Shown in pieces: positions 23,780 through 35,219 of a stretch of 64,000 nucleotides of DNA (its first letter is position 1; the number at the start of each line of letters is the position of its first letter). Under the pieces are notes generated by a model that ran no database searches, was not told the DNA's origin, and saw only the letters and a program-made list of their open reading frames with translations. Both the position numbers and the translations under genes were made by a program. The stretch spans positions 948,846,327 to 948,910,326 of the forward strand of contig CM062817.1 of the NCBI GenBank assembly GCA_031772625.1, in the 5' to 3' direction. This stretch comes from Pinus tabuliformis (taxonomy: Eukaryota > Streptophyta > Pinopsida > Pinales > Pinaceae).

Positions 23780-24420
23780 AATTTTCTTTAATGACTGGTG
23801 TACTGATACAGAAATACCAGAACAGATTTAGGGAAGTATTCAAATAGAAGAAGTACATGCAGCTCCAGATGAAGGCATATGGAATTTACATTTTGATGGT
23901 TCTACCTGTAGAGAAGGTTATGGAGTAAGAATTTTGACCATCCCACCAGAGTTCACTAGTCAGCTACATTCTTTCAAGTTATATTTTGATTGCACTAACA
24001 ATATTGCAAAATATGAAGCTTTGATCATTGGGATGAATTTGTTGAGAGAACAGAAAGAAAAGAGAGTTTGTGTTTTCAGATATTTAAAATTAGTTGTGAA
24101 TAAGTTCAAGTATATATATAAGACTAGACATCTAAGGATGAGGGCTTAACACAGTGAGGTATGGGACATGTTTGCTAATTTCTTTTCAGAGCATGAAATT
24201 TTTGTTCCTAAAGTAGAAATTGGAATAGAAGATTCTTTAGCTATTGTTTCCAGTTCCTTCAATATTCCCATTTACCCAAACAAAAATTATGAAATTAATG
24301 TAAGACAAAGACCCTCTATTCCTGCCAATACCAAACATTGGTAAGTCTTTGAGGATGATCAGCAAATCAGGAGATTTATGGAGAGGAAAGATGAGTTTAT
24401 CAATACCCCGATTGACAAAG
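23780..24420 (+). pseudogene. Gypsy copy B: archaeal-like RNase H domain before the reverse transcriptase
   Basis: Same place and order as in copy A. Visible are GIWNLHFDGSTCREGYG (Asp at 23895-23897), DCTNNIAKYEALIIGMNLLR (Glu at 24015-24017), KLVVNKFKYIYKTRHLRMRA, a TAA at 24147, EVWDMFANFFSEHEIF and IEDSLA (last Asp kept). The GDSE Asp is lost. The linker FEDDQQIRRFMERKDEFINT follows (24350-24410). Two diverged copies with the domain in this position argue against a local rearrangement. Confidence 0.75.
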
Positions 24421-25085
24421 ATGATGAGGAAGAAAAAGAAGAAAATAATGAAGCAACAATTTTCTTGAATACTATAGCTAGGCAGGATGTCATACAACTA
24501 AAAAAAAGTATTATTCCTAGAGGCGTAGTCCCTTTAGAAATACTCTTTGACTCTAATGATGTAGCTGTTAACCAAAAAATTTTACCAAGTGATGGAGAAA
24601 CAAAGGACTATAATTTAGGGAAAACAGATAATCCTAAAGAATTCAAGATCTCTAATTCTTTGAAATCATAACAAAAACAACAATATGGCGAATTTTTGAA
24701 AGAATTTTCAAATATTCTCACTTAGAGGTATGAGGATGTGAGGGTTTATCATAAGATTGTTATTCAACACACAATCCCACTTAAAGAGAATGAGAATCCC
24801 TTCAAGCAGAAATTGAGAAGAATAAACTCTAAGTCATTGCCATTAATTATAAGGGACTTTAAAAGGTTTTTTTCTGCTAAAATCATTGTCCCTTTGATAT
24901 TTTTGAACGAAATAGCCAATTTGGTCCCAGTAAGGAAGAAGAGTGGATAAATTAGACTCTGCATATATTTCAAGAATCGAAACAAAGTATCTTTGAAGGA
25001 TAACTACCCTTTACCCAAGATGGAACACATTTTATAGAAATTAGTTGGCTCCATAAGAATTTCTACGCTTCACAGATTCTCAGAT
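24420..25085 (+). pseudogene. Gypsy copy B: reverse transcriptase N-terminal part, catalytic core deleted
   Basis: A linker rich in acidic residues leads to LKEFSNILT, RYEDVRVYHK, NPFKQKLRRI, IANLVPVRKKSG and KDNYPLPKMEHIL. At about 25070-25085 the sequence jumps to DNA matching copy A at about 14320. Roughly 350 bp is missing, including the fingers/palm motifs and the YLDD active site. This copy could never make a working reverse transcriptase. Confidence 0.8.
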
Positions 25086-25930
25086 TAATCCTAGTAGAGT
25101 AACAACCATATAGAAAATTGAGCAGTCAAGGAGCAAGAAAGAGGTTCTATCCTTCCTCGGTAAGGTAATTTTTTTGCGCAGATTCATTCCTAATTTGGTT
25201 GAGATTCTAAAAGATATCACTAATATGATGAAGAAAGGTAATTAAATTGAATTGACTGATCAGGATAAATAGTCTTTTAATGATATTAAAATAGCTCTAG
25301 GTCAGGCTCCTCTACTCATCAGTCTTTGCTTTTCCAAATAATTTTTTACTTTCTCTTTTGCCTTCAAACATACCATTTCAGGTGTTTTACCTAAGAAAAA
25401 CGTAGAATGCCTTGAACAACCTATTTATTTCTTCAACAGAGCATTGAGGGATGGTGAGTTGAAAAATGATATCATGGATAAACATGCCTACACATTGGTA
25501 AAATCACTCAAGGATTTCAGATTTTTGTACTTCATTCCCATATAACTGCATGTGTACCGAATGTTGTAGTAAAAACTATTTAAACCAGCCTCACAGTGAT
25601 GGTATAAGTGGAAAATGGATTTCCAAAATGATGGAATTTGACCTAGAAATCAAATCCACTAAGTTAATCAAAGGACAAGGCTTGGCCAGATTGATGACTG
25701 AGGAAAATCTTGGAACTCTTGGGATTAATCTAACTATGGAATTATCAAACATAAAGGATAATGAATCATTTGTAGCAATGGATGGTCATTTTAAAAGTTA
25801 TTCATGGTATGGTCATATTGTTTATGTATTGCATAATCTACAAGCTCCACCAGGAACAAATAAAACTTGGGCCAAATTCTTAAAACTTAAATATGTTAAA
25901 TATTGTATCTTTAATGCTTATTTGTTCTAG
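25086..25930 (+). pseudogene. Gypsy copy B: connection and RNase H
   Basis: Continues with FLRRFIPNLVEIL-like sequence, AFKHTISGVLP-like sequence, and PIYFFNRALRDGELKNDIMD in the gypsy RNase H region. The frame from 25550 is open for 126 codons and reads GKWISKMMEFDLEIKSTKLI, GQGLARLMTEENLGTLGI and FKSYSWYGHIVYVLHNLQAP. Stops occur throughout the first half. Confidence 0.75.
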
Positions 25931-27070
25931 AAGGTTCCATAAGATATTTTATGGAATTGTTTACTTGAATATGAATTAAAGCAAATGATGAAATAATTCC
26001 ACCAAGGAGCATGTGGCGGTCACCATTATTGGAAAGCCACTGTTGACAAAACATTGAGAGTGGCGTTTTATTGGCCTACAGTTTTTGTTGATGTTCGAAG
26101 GAAGTTGCAGCATGTCAAAAATGTCAACTATTTGACGGAAAATCTAAGTTGATGTGTTTACCCTTAAATATTATTTCTGTAGAAGCACCATTTCAGCAAT
26201 GGGGCCTCGACATTATAGGCGAGATTCATCCAGCATCATTAGCACGACATAAGTGGATCTTGACAAGAATATACTACTTCCCTAAATGAATTGAGCCTCT
26301 ACTAACTAGGCAAGCGATTGATCTTATTGTCATATAGATTTTAGAAATTATTCTTTCTAAATTTGGTAGTCCAAAAATAATCATACCTGACAATGCTCAA
26401 TGCTTTAAATCTAAAATACTGATTAAATTCTGTGATGAATATCATATAATTCTTAGTCACTCTACAACCTATTAGCCCCAGGGTAATGGACTGGATGAGT
26501 CATCAAACAAGATTCTAGTCAGAATCATCAAAAGTTTGTTGGAGGATAGTAAAAATTCTTATCATACAAAGCTCAAATTTTCTTTCCGGGATGATAGACT
26601 CAAGACAAAGAGATCAATTGGTACAATTCCTTTTCATCTAGTCTATGGTGTAGATGCAACTTCCCAAGTTTATCTTGGGATACCAATTATGAAGTACTTG
26701 CAGGAATTAGGAGAGGAACCAAATCATTTTCAAAGAAAAATCAATCAGTTGATAGAGGTGTAGGAAAATGGAGAAAAAGTGTATGAACAGTCTAAAAGTT
26801 TCCAATAAAAAATCAAAAAGGTATTTGAAAAAAAGACTAAGGAAGATGATTTCAAAATCTAGGACATTGTTTTAAAATGGGATGCACGTATTGAAGATAA
26901 AGGTAAACACAGGAATTTCGACCATATTTGGAAGCGTCCATACCAAATTGCAGCTTTTTGTGGCAAGAACAATTTTATTCTATAAGATTTAACAGGAGAG
27001 TTACTGCCTGGAGGTCCAGTCAATGGGTGGTTTCTAAAGCATTAGATTTCTTGAAAGACAAAATTTCACT
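25931..27070 (+). pseudogene. Gypsy copy B: integrase
   Basis: The zinc-binding region (FHQGACGGHHYWKATVDKTL, 26001-26060) is clear. The catalytic region has QQWGLDIIGEIH (first Asp), IIPDNAQCF (second Asp) and LDESSNKILV (Glu). The tail has DDRLKTKRSIGTIPFHLVYG and YLQELGEEPNHFQRKINQLI, then KWDARIEDKGKHRNFDHIWK. Several stops and one frameshift near 26100 are present. Confidence 0.8.
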
Positions 27071-27381
27071 TTTACATTATTTATATCCATGTTATTTGAA
27101 AATTTGCAGGTGTAGATAAACATTTTGAAGGACTTGAAGCTCTCGGAGAAGGCCCTAAGGTTCTGTTAAATGGTTATCAAAGAATAAAAGTTTCTTTACT
27201 TTATTTATTTTATTTTCCAGTTCCAAAAGATTCTATAAATGAATAAGTTTTAAAAAATGATTTTCTTGTCAAATAGAGTCATTCAAATGGTTTCTTTAAG
27301 AAAATTCATTGTATTAAAAAGGATTCAGGTATATGGGGTCCATGCTTCCATCTATGATTGTTAGCAGCCTCTTGGAGCCCG
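27071..27381 (+). other. 3' untranslated part of gypsy copy B
   Basis: Non-coding, aligned with 16301-16619. No separate feature is seen. Confidence 0.5.
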
Positions 27382-27708
27382 TTTTTTCATCTCTTTAGCC
27401 ACAAGTTTTAAAACGCTGACAATTTCAGTGTCGACATTGATTTGTAAAAAATAATTTTAAAGCATTGACAATTTCAGTGCTAGTGGCGATTTGTAATAAA
27501 CAGGGTTAAAATACTGACATATAGAATATCAACATTATTTGTAAATTCTGAAAATAAAATGTGCTGACATTTAGAGAAGCAAGCCATATGTGTAAAAATA
27601 TTCAATTAAACTCTAATAGCTAGACTGTTAGCAGCAAAGATAAAATTCAAATTTTGTTTTATGTCCAAATAATGTGTTGATGAATCACATATCAATGAAT
27701 GAATGAAA

Positions 27709-29128
27709 CCCGGATGCGGGTGTTAATCAATCCATTAATGGTGACTAGACGGACAAGCGACGGGAGGACTGGCCACATGGCCGCCTACGTCTTCTCCCAT
27801 GCCAACCTGAAGGGCATTCATGGCACCTTGCAGGTGCCAATAAATGGGTGCTCTTGTCGAGACTTCACCATCATGCTCATAGAAATGGCCTCCACAGACC
27901 ATAACGTTGTTCCTCCTCCCCTGTTCCACTGCATTTGCCCTCCTCAGGCCATAGAGCCTTGCTCACGCACAGTAACAGGAAACCGTTGCTGGCTGCTTAG
28001 CTGTATAGATCTTGGCAACGGGTTTCACTTCTCCCACACTAGGCTCTGTAATCTAGCTCACGCTTAGACTTCCTTTTCTCACTCTCTACTCAATCATTCC
28101 ACCAATCTCCCCGTTGATAGCTATGCTTTGAATCCCGCCATGGCTCGCATCCACCACCAAATGCGGAGCAGGAGAGGGGGCACTTGTGGAGGGGGCATCC
28201 ATCATCCTGCGACGCCCAGCCCAGACTCTCTCTCCCCCTCCTCTTATCCTGACATCCCAAAACATTATGGCTCCTTCTCTGGTCGGTATCCTAATACCCG
28301 CAGCGACAGGGGACGAGCTCAGTGCCAAGGTGCAGGAAGGAGGGACGTCGTTGTCCATACAGCCAATTTTCCCCTTCCCCCTCACCCTGCTTCCCACACA
28401 ACGCAATTCCTATTCCACAGCACCCTGCATAGACCTATTATCACTGCCACCATCACCATCACTTCTCTGAGGAAAACGACCCGTCGGAAGCTCTACCAAA
28501 GAACAATGGTGAGCAACAGAGGAACGCACAGAGAAACAGAAGAAATCGCGACCCAGGCAAGCAGTGACTCGACGAATATGTTGCCACCCTGCATGGAAAA
28601 GAGTTGGTTGGCAGTCAACAGGCTACTGAAGGAAGAATTGGCGACACGCAGGCATCAAGAAGCAGACCAGGAGACACGTCTGGCCCACATGCAGCTGCGG
28701 GAAGCTACACGGGCGCTCATCCAGCTCGAGGAATCGGCACGTTAGCAAAGGAGGAGGATTGGTACCAATACGCATGTCTGATCAAGGAAGAACCTACCCT
28801 AGACAATCTCTAAAATCAACACTTGGCAGCCAGGTGTTGCCCTTCAGCCAGTTGGGTGTTTTTTCTGCTGACTAGAAAATTTCAGTTATGTTTTTGTTCT
28901 GTCCAAACTTTCCTCGTTATGTTTATGCAATGTTTGATATGTTTTTGATCAAAACTGATAACCCATGTATGGGTTTTTTGCTTTCATGGACTGGTTTCCC
29001 CATTGTTGGGGAAGTCAAGGTTAGACAGTCATATTTTTTTATGAACGATGTTCACCACTACTGAGGCCCGAACCTCGATGTAATTATATTTTGTTTTATA
29101 TTAATAGAATAGTTTTATGTAGAAAAAA
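27709..29128 (+). mobile_element. GC-rich, non-autonomous non-LTR retroposon inserted in LTR copy 3
   Basis: The element is bounded by a perfect 15-bp direct repeat, AATGAATGAATGAAA (27694-27708 and 29129-29143), with an A-run just before the second copy. LTR copies 1 and 2 have this site uninterrupted. The body is much richer in GC than its surroundings and has no LTRs. It carries frames at 28128-28745 (205 codons) and 28604-28813, the first ending in an Arg/Glu-rich stretch likely to form a coiled coil (KEELATRRHQEADQETRLAH). No endonuclease or reverse transcriptase is present, so it must have been moved by another element's enzymes. It could be a LINE derivative or a copied host transcript. 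Confidence 0.75.
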
Positions 29129-29457
29129 AATGAATGAATGAAAATTTGTCAAGCGAGCGCTGATCAATTGAATGGTGATATGACGTTATGGGTTTCTAGT
29201 TTCTGCCACCAAGAGGTAATGTTGGGTTAAAGGGTTATGAATGCACAATTTTTTTTTAATGTAAGCACTAGTCAATTTGATTATACAATTTATCCATTGC
29301 CACATTGTAAAATCATTTGTTTTAAATGGTAACTCCGTATGATGTATGGTCAACTTGTTATATGTTTTACGTCGAGAGAAAACAAGTTGTTAGTATCATG
29401 AAGGCTCAGGATCGAATCCCTCTCCTGATTCTGGTGTTAACGTTTGATAGTTAAGAT

Positions 29458-30712
29458 ATGGGAAGGGCCGAAAAATTACACAAAGGAGAACCCAAAGCAC
29501 CTAACTTGCTTGAAATCTATCTAGAAATTGAACAACGTTTTTTAGGAGGAGGGAGAGAACAATTCTCGTGTTGTACATGTTATCACAATGGAGTTGCTAT
29601 GTCTTTTGTAGAAGGTTTCGATGGGAAAAAATTTAATGTTGGGGGGATTTCATTTCCTTTTACTGAGGTAATTGCAGAGGTCACTAGCCTCCCTCCAGAT
29701 GGAGAAAGAGCCTTCAAAAGGCATGTTTTAGCTAAAATCGATGTGAAATTCTTTCCTAAGGATGAGTTTAAGGAGAGGAGCTGACATTCAGAAATTCAGA
29801 GGTCCTGGTTGAGGAATGAGCGGATTTTATCCTGTCTATTACCTAATCTTACTGCACATGTGAAGGACACTATAATCGAGTAAATCTCTACCATTTTCGG
29901 TTCCTAGATCACATAATAGTTCAATTAAGGATCAATACTCCCTATTGTTTGTTAGACTGACTAAAGAATATGTGTATTAGGGTTAGGGCAATAGCAAATG
30001 CATCTACTTGTTTCATATAACATAAAGTTCTGATTAAATTATTGATTGAAATCCACTTCAGAACAGTAGGGTGGACTTGGGAACATTTTTTGTTTTGGGG
30101 AGGTTTTGAAGAAATTGTGAAACCAAAAAGGGGCAGAAAGAAGGGAAGAAAAAAGAAAACTAACCTACCAAAAAACATAGAATAGGTGACCACGTCAGTC
30201 CAAACTAGGAGTCAACAAAAAAGAGAGTAGGTTCCACATTTCGTTCTCAAATTACCAAAATTTTATAACAGAAAGAATAAGAGGTTGAGAAAAACAAAAT
30301 GTCACTTTTCACATGGTACCTCTACCTGCAAAAACAAAAGTTAGCAAACAAACTAAGAAGGGAAAGGGGAAAATGATTGAGCCTAAAATAGAGCAGACAC
30401 CAATTTACGAAGAACCCACCTTAGCAAAGATTTTCAAAGGTGGAAGAAGAGTACACACAAGACCATGGAATAAACTGAGATTGAACATCAAAATGAAGAA
30501 AAACCTTGAGTTGGAAAAATAAGTCATAGATGTAGACAAAACCCCTAAAAAAGACTTAATCATAAACAAAGAGGAGTCCACAAGCTCAAAGAAAACCAAG
30601 AAAATCAAAGGCTCAAGGAAAGGGGTTGCTACAAAGGCCCAATGGACTAAGAGACAAAGGGAAAAAAATGTTGATATCCTACTGGATGCAACTAGCACAC
30701 TTAGCTAGTTGG
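29458..30712 (+). pseudogene. LTR-borne reading frame, copy 3 (unknown protein)
   Basis: The N-terminal part is the best kept of the three: 108 open codons from MGRAEKLHKGEPKAPNLLEI through CYHNGVAMSFVEGFDGKKFN, VGGISFPFTEVIAEVTSLPP and FFPKDEFKERS to a TGA at 29782. After it the frame continues with RSWLRNE, a middle block with many stops, and a basic tail (30313-30522) with KEKGKMIE-like sequence and EEPTLAKIFKGGRRVHTRPW, ending KKTKKIKGSRKGVATKAQWT (to about 30660). Unknown function. Confidence 0.6.
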
Positions 30713-31838
30713 TTTTTGACAACATAATTTTTTTTCCAACTGCTGAGATGGAATTTTCACTAAAGGCCGATAATCTATTTGTCAGATATTTACACTAGTA
30801 AACATTGTTGAGCGTTTATAGTTTCAGTGTCAGCGCAATTTTACAATAGATTTTTATAAAAGCGATGACAACCAACCCGTCAAAGATCCTGGCCATTATC
30901 CAGTTTTCAAAGAGTATTAGTGGATCTACAGCATTGGCATATCAGGGAAACCTGAAAGGAGGAGCAACATAACAAATGCCATTTTTAGCATGAAGATGAG
31001 GCACAAGTTTCAGGAAACTAGGCAGAATAGCAGTCAACGATTTGGAATCCATTTTATAGCCAATATTATATAAGACTATTATAGTTTAGATACATATATG
31101 TTTGAGATTATGTGGTGTATTTGTGTATTATATATGCACACTTTATGTTTAGTAATTTGTAATAAAAACTTATGAGAAGCCTTATTTTTTTTCCTATAAA
31201 GACAAGCTCTTTAGAATGAAGACGGTTTAGTTTTTTGTTAGAAGACTTATTGTGTGTTGTCTATATCTGAAATTTTAATGAAGGAAGAATGATTCTACAA
31301 CAAAGATTCTTGTTTTGCGAAATTTGGATGTATGTTCTCTTGTCTCTGTTTTCCTTTCTATGTTGTCATATGTATGTTTTTCTATGATTGATGAGAGTAA
31401 ATGAACAAAAATCATATTTTTTATGCTTTGTTTATATGTTCATTCATCCATAGTTCTTTTATCTATGCTTTATAGAATTCATCCTTGTGATTCTCTTATA
31501 AGTATATCATTTCCCTCCTATTCTGCATTCCATCTCAGCAAATTTTAAAATATCAAAGTATGTAAGATACTCTACCTTTGTGAATGTTTTACTTTTCTTT
31601 CTTGATTAAGCTAATTATTTGACTCCATGCCCAAAGGAATTCTATCAAACACTAGCATATTTTAGGGCCTTGTTACAATAGATCTAGTCATTGTTTTAAG
31701 TACATTATTAGTCATATTTGACTGAGTTATAGAAGGGATCACCCTTTGAATTGAAAGGGCTAGATTTCAATTCAAAAAATTGATTAGATATTACGTTAGA
31801 GTTTTTACCACAGTCAGGGTTTTCTCTAAGTTATAAGA
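30713..31838. other. 3' part of gypsy LTR copy 3
   Basis: Non-coding LTR sequence matching 9061-10178 and 18521-19668. No separate feature is seen. Confidence 0.4.
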
Positions 31839-34071
31839 ATATGTTTGTACATAAAAGATAGAGAAACTATGTTTTTTTCCTGAATATAAGTGTGTGTTAT
31901 TTGCACAAATAAACAATCATTTTAGTTGAAAACGAACGCATATGCAGAAGCATAGAAATGATATTTAATTGCATCAATTTTTTTTTTAAAGGGAAGGTAT
32001 TCCCATATATAACATGGATAGCTAGACCCTCTTAAAGGAGCAATATGTGTTGCATAAATTAAAGAAGGGCTATTATGATACATTCTTGCATGCCAAAGAA
32101 TATATATTGCATGGATGCATGTATCTTAATAAGGTTTTCTTAAATTCATGCACATGAAAATATAAGTTAGGGATGTTGTTCTCTTGAAAAGAGAATGCAT
32201 ATGAATCTTGCACACAAAATGATTAAATAAATCATGATATTTTTCATGATAAGAATGTATGTAAACTTTTCTTATGAAAACATAAATAAAATAAGGGATT
32301 TCATTATAAAAATAAATTGTTGGGATATTATGAGAGAAAAATATATTATTAATTTTCTTGGAGCTATTAGCATGATTTCTATAGACTCTTAATAGGAATA
32401 TGTGCATCATGGTATTATATTTCAAAGTAAAATGTCTTTCCATACATTATCAGAGTCTCAGAAAAGAGAAAATATTTTTCATGCATTATTGTATTAAATT
32501 CTTGGAAAAGAGAAATGTGTGGGTATGCATGAAAGAATGGTGCTATGCATTAGACCTTTGAAAAAATGGATTATTTAGTGCATGCACAAAGAACAACCAA
32601 TGTGTTATAGAAATATATATTTACATGCAAGGAAAAGATTAATTGTGTGTTAGAATTCTTGAAACTGAAACATGTGTTTAATGTCTATTATGTTTAAACT
32701 CTCCTTTTGAGAACATGGACATGTATTTGCATGCATGAAAAGCAATAGTTAATGAATTAGATTTCTTGAAAAGAAATATGTTATTTCCCTGCACAAAAAA
32801 TAGAAATATTGTCTAACACGTTAGTTTTATTTTAAGAAGAGAGCATGTAATTGCATGTACAATAGACATTGTAAATAGCCCTAACTTGGGAAATATGCTT
32901 TTTGAAAAAGGGACATGCATTTGCATGCACGATAATGGTGTCTATTATGATAGTTTTCCCTTAGAAAGGGGCATGCATTTGCATGTATTATAATAATAAT
33001 AATAATAATAATGATAATATATGTTGTATTGGGAAAGATTACTTAGTTACATGTACAAAGAAAAAAATGAGGGGCTAACTTTGTTTGAATAAGTTTTATA
33101 TAATTACATGCACATAAATCAAAGTGAAGATGCTAGTATCCTTTAAATGAAAATGGATAGTTACAGTGGTTTTCCTTTAGAAAAGAACGTGTGCTTTTGT
33201 AAGAAGGATCATAGTGATGTGGTATTTATTTGACATGCTTTGATAATTATTTGCTTATAATTAATGCATGAGCAATGTTGTTAGAAGAAGCATGTCTTGA
33301 TATTATATTTACATTTCATGTATGCACATGAGTAGATATTGAAGAATCACTATTAAATATTAATTATTGGTTGATTAATATTTTATGTAATCATGATATC
33401 AATTTATGTTGGTGACAACAATGGAAGGAGAGGATGGTGACTTGTGCACATGATAGATTAGGTTTAACATGGTGACAGGTAAATAATTAATGGTCCATGC
33501 AGATGAGTGCGAGCTGCAGGATGACCCAATGATGGAACAACCATGCCACAAATATATAAAGATTGAATATTTATGGGTAAATGATATCATGATGATTGTA
33601 ATAGCTTTTAAAAAGATATTTTGCATTTAAATGATATTTCCTTGTAAGATTTTATGAGAATGGTTAAGGGATGGACTCCCTTATAAGCTAAGTCAGGGGT
33701 CAACAATTTCACAAGCATTTAATAATAAAATTAAATGCTTTTTTGCTTTCACCTTATGGGGTTTCCATGGTATATCGATGTTCAAAGATGTAATTTCTTA
33801 TTGTGTAAGATTGATGACGTTGATTCCTTGTATGATGTGACATTTATAATGCCAAGTATGTGATTAACTAATCTAGCTAAAGGAATCATGAAAATGATGC
33901 AAGGTTGCATCAGAAATTTTATGTTAATATGCTACAATAGTGGTTGTTATTGGTTATTGGTTCTGTCTAATAGTTAATGAGGAAATAATTTAGATAGTTA
34001 CCCATGGGTAAATTGTGTAAAAAAATTCTATCTCCATGCATTTTCATGCAAGGTTACCACGGGATGTTACA
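31839..34071 (+). repeat. 3' LTR of the outer element, second part
   Basis: Resumes the LTR interrupted at 6783 and ends GGGATGTTACA, the inverse complement of its start TGTAATATCCC with one mismatch. 32884-34071 matches the 5' LTR fragment at 2391-3613. The two parts together give an LTR of about 2.95 kb. The stretch is rich in GCATGCA/TGCATGT (RY-type) words, with many copies between 32090 and 33000. No coding signal. Confidence 0.7.
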
Positions 34072-35200
34072 TTAGATAATAATTTGAAGGATAAATATAT
34101 TATATTAAATATATTGATACTAGCCTAGATCCATCTTAACTGTGGATTTGTGATGTGTCGTGAGGGATCAAATAACTTGAGGTGGAAACCTTTCCTCAAG
34201 TTTTGAATTAAAAAAAAAAAAAAGAGGTTTGTACCTTGAGAAATTTGATACCTCTTAGAGTTAGATAGGTCCAAGTTTAACATGGATCTAGGTTGGTTTC
34301 AGTCATATGCGGTTAGGGAAAACCTCTTGATTATCTAATTATTTTTATGATTTTGAATATGTTTAATATTAGTGTGGTCATTTTAACTTTAAATTTTCTC
34401 AATTACCTTATTTTGTCGAGATGATAGAAATTGTTAATAACTTGAATGATGAAAAATGATGAACTAAGAAATTTGAAGGCATAATGATAATGTAACAATA
34501 TTGAATGATAGAAAATGTGAATTATAATGTAGTCAATCAAAAATATTCTTTATTTGGATCAATATCAAACTATTTTCTTTTATTGTTCTTATTTTGACAC
34601 TTGTTAGTTTTTCCACTCATTCATTTGGACCATATGCATAGACCAATTGAAGTCATATACCATTCAAATATTTAACTCGAGCTATTGGATTAAATGTTAT
34701 ATCTTGTCTCTCTTGTTGTAGAATATTAATAGTATCTTTCTTAAAGTCAATCATCATGACTTATGGAGTGTTAAACCCCAAGTATGTTTCAATGTTAGTT
34801 TTTTTCTATTACGTCATTTGAATGCAAAGTGACTAACAATTTTGAATGATGGAAAACATGAAGAGTAAGAAAGTAGTGAAGTACAAATAATTTACATTTT
34901 CAAGAAAGAAAACATTTCATATAACAGAACATTTTATTTAAGATGAAAATTCAAGTATTTTATTTATGGTTGAATAAATGTAAAACAAAAATAAATGCAC
35001 ATTATGTTGTAGCGGCTACAACCACCCTCCAAAATTTTGCCTTAGCTTCATTTTGGAGCCTTCCTACCAACCATCCTGAGCGGCATGTCTTTCACTATCC
35101 AAGTACATAGGCTATAGCTGAGTTTCAATGGCTTAACAGCCTGTGCATGTCAACTTGTTTTCCTCCCACTCGTAAGCTGTCATTTTGGACTTAGTCAATT
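34072..35200. other. AT-rich non-coding stretch
   Basis: No reading frame, repeat partner or RNA gene is visible. Includes a 14-bp A run at about 34209. Confidence 0.4.
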
Positions 35201-35219
35201 TTCTTGCTGAGATGCTCCC

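Larger units (their letters stand above)
27382..31838 (+). repeat. Gypsy LTR, copy 3
   Basis: The 3' LTR of copy B. After removal of the insertion at 27709-29128 it is about 3.04 kb, like the other two. The start is worn (TTTTTTCATCTCTTTAG against TGTTATCACAACTTTAG). The end reads AAGTTATAAGA and then runs into the outer LTR. The 5 bp before LTR copy 1 are AGAAC, and AGAAT overlaps the end here. That is a possible worn target duplication, but the exact end is uncertain. Confidence 0.8.
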
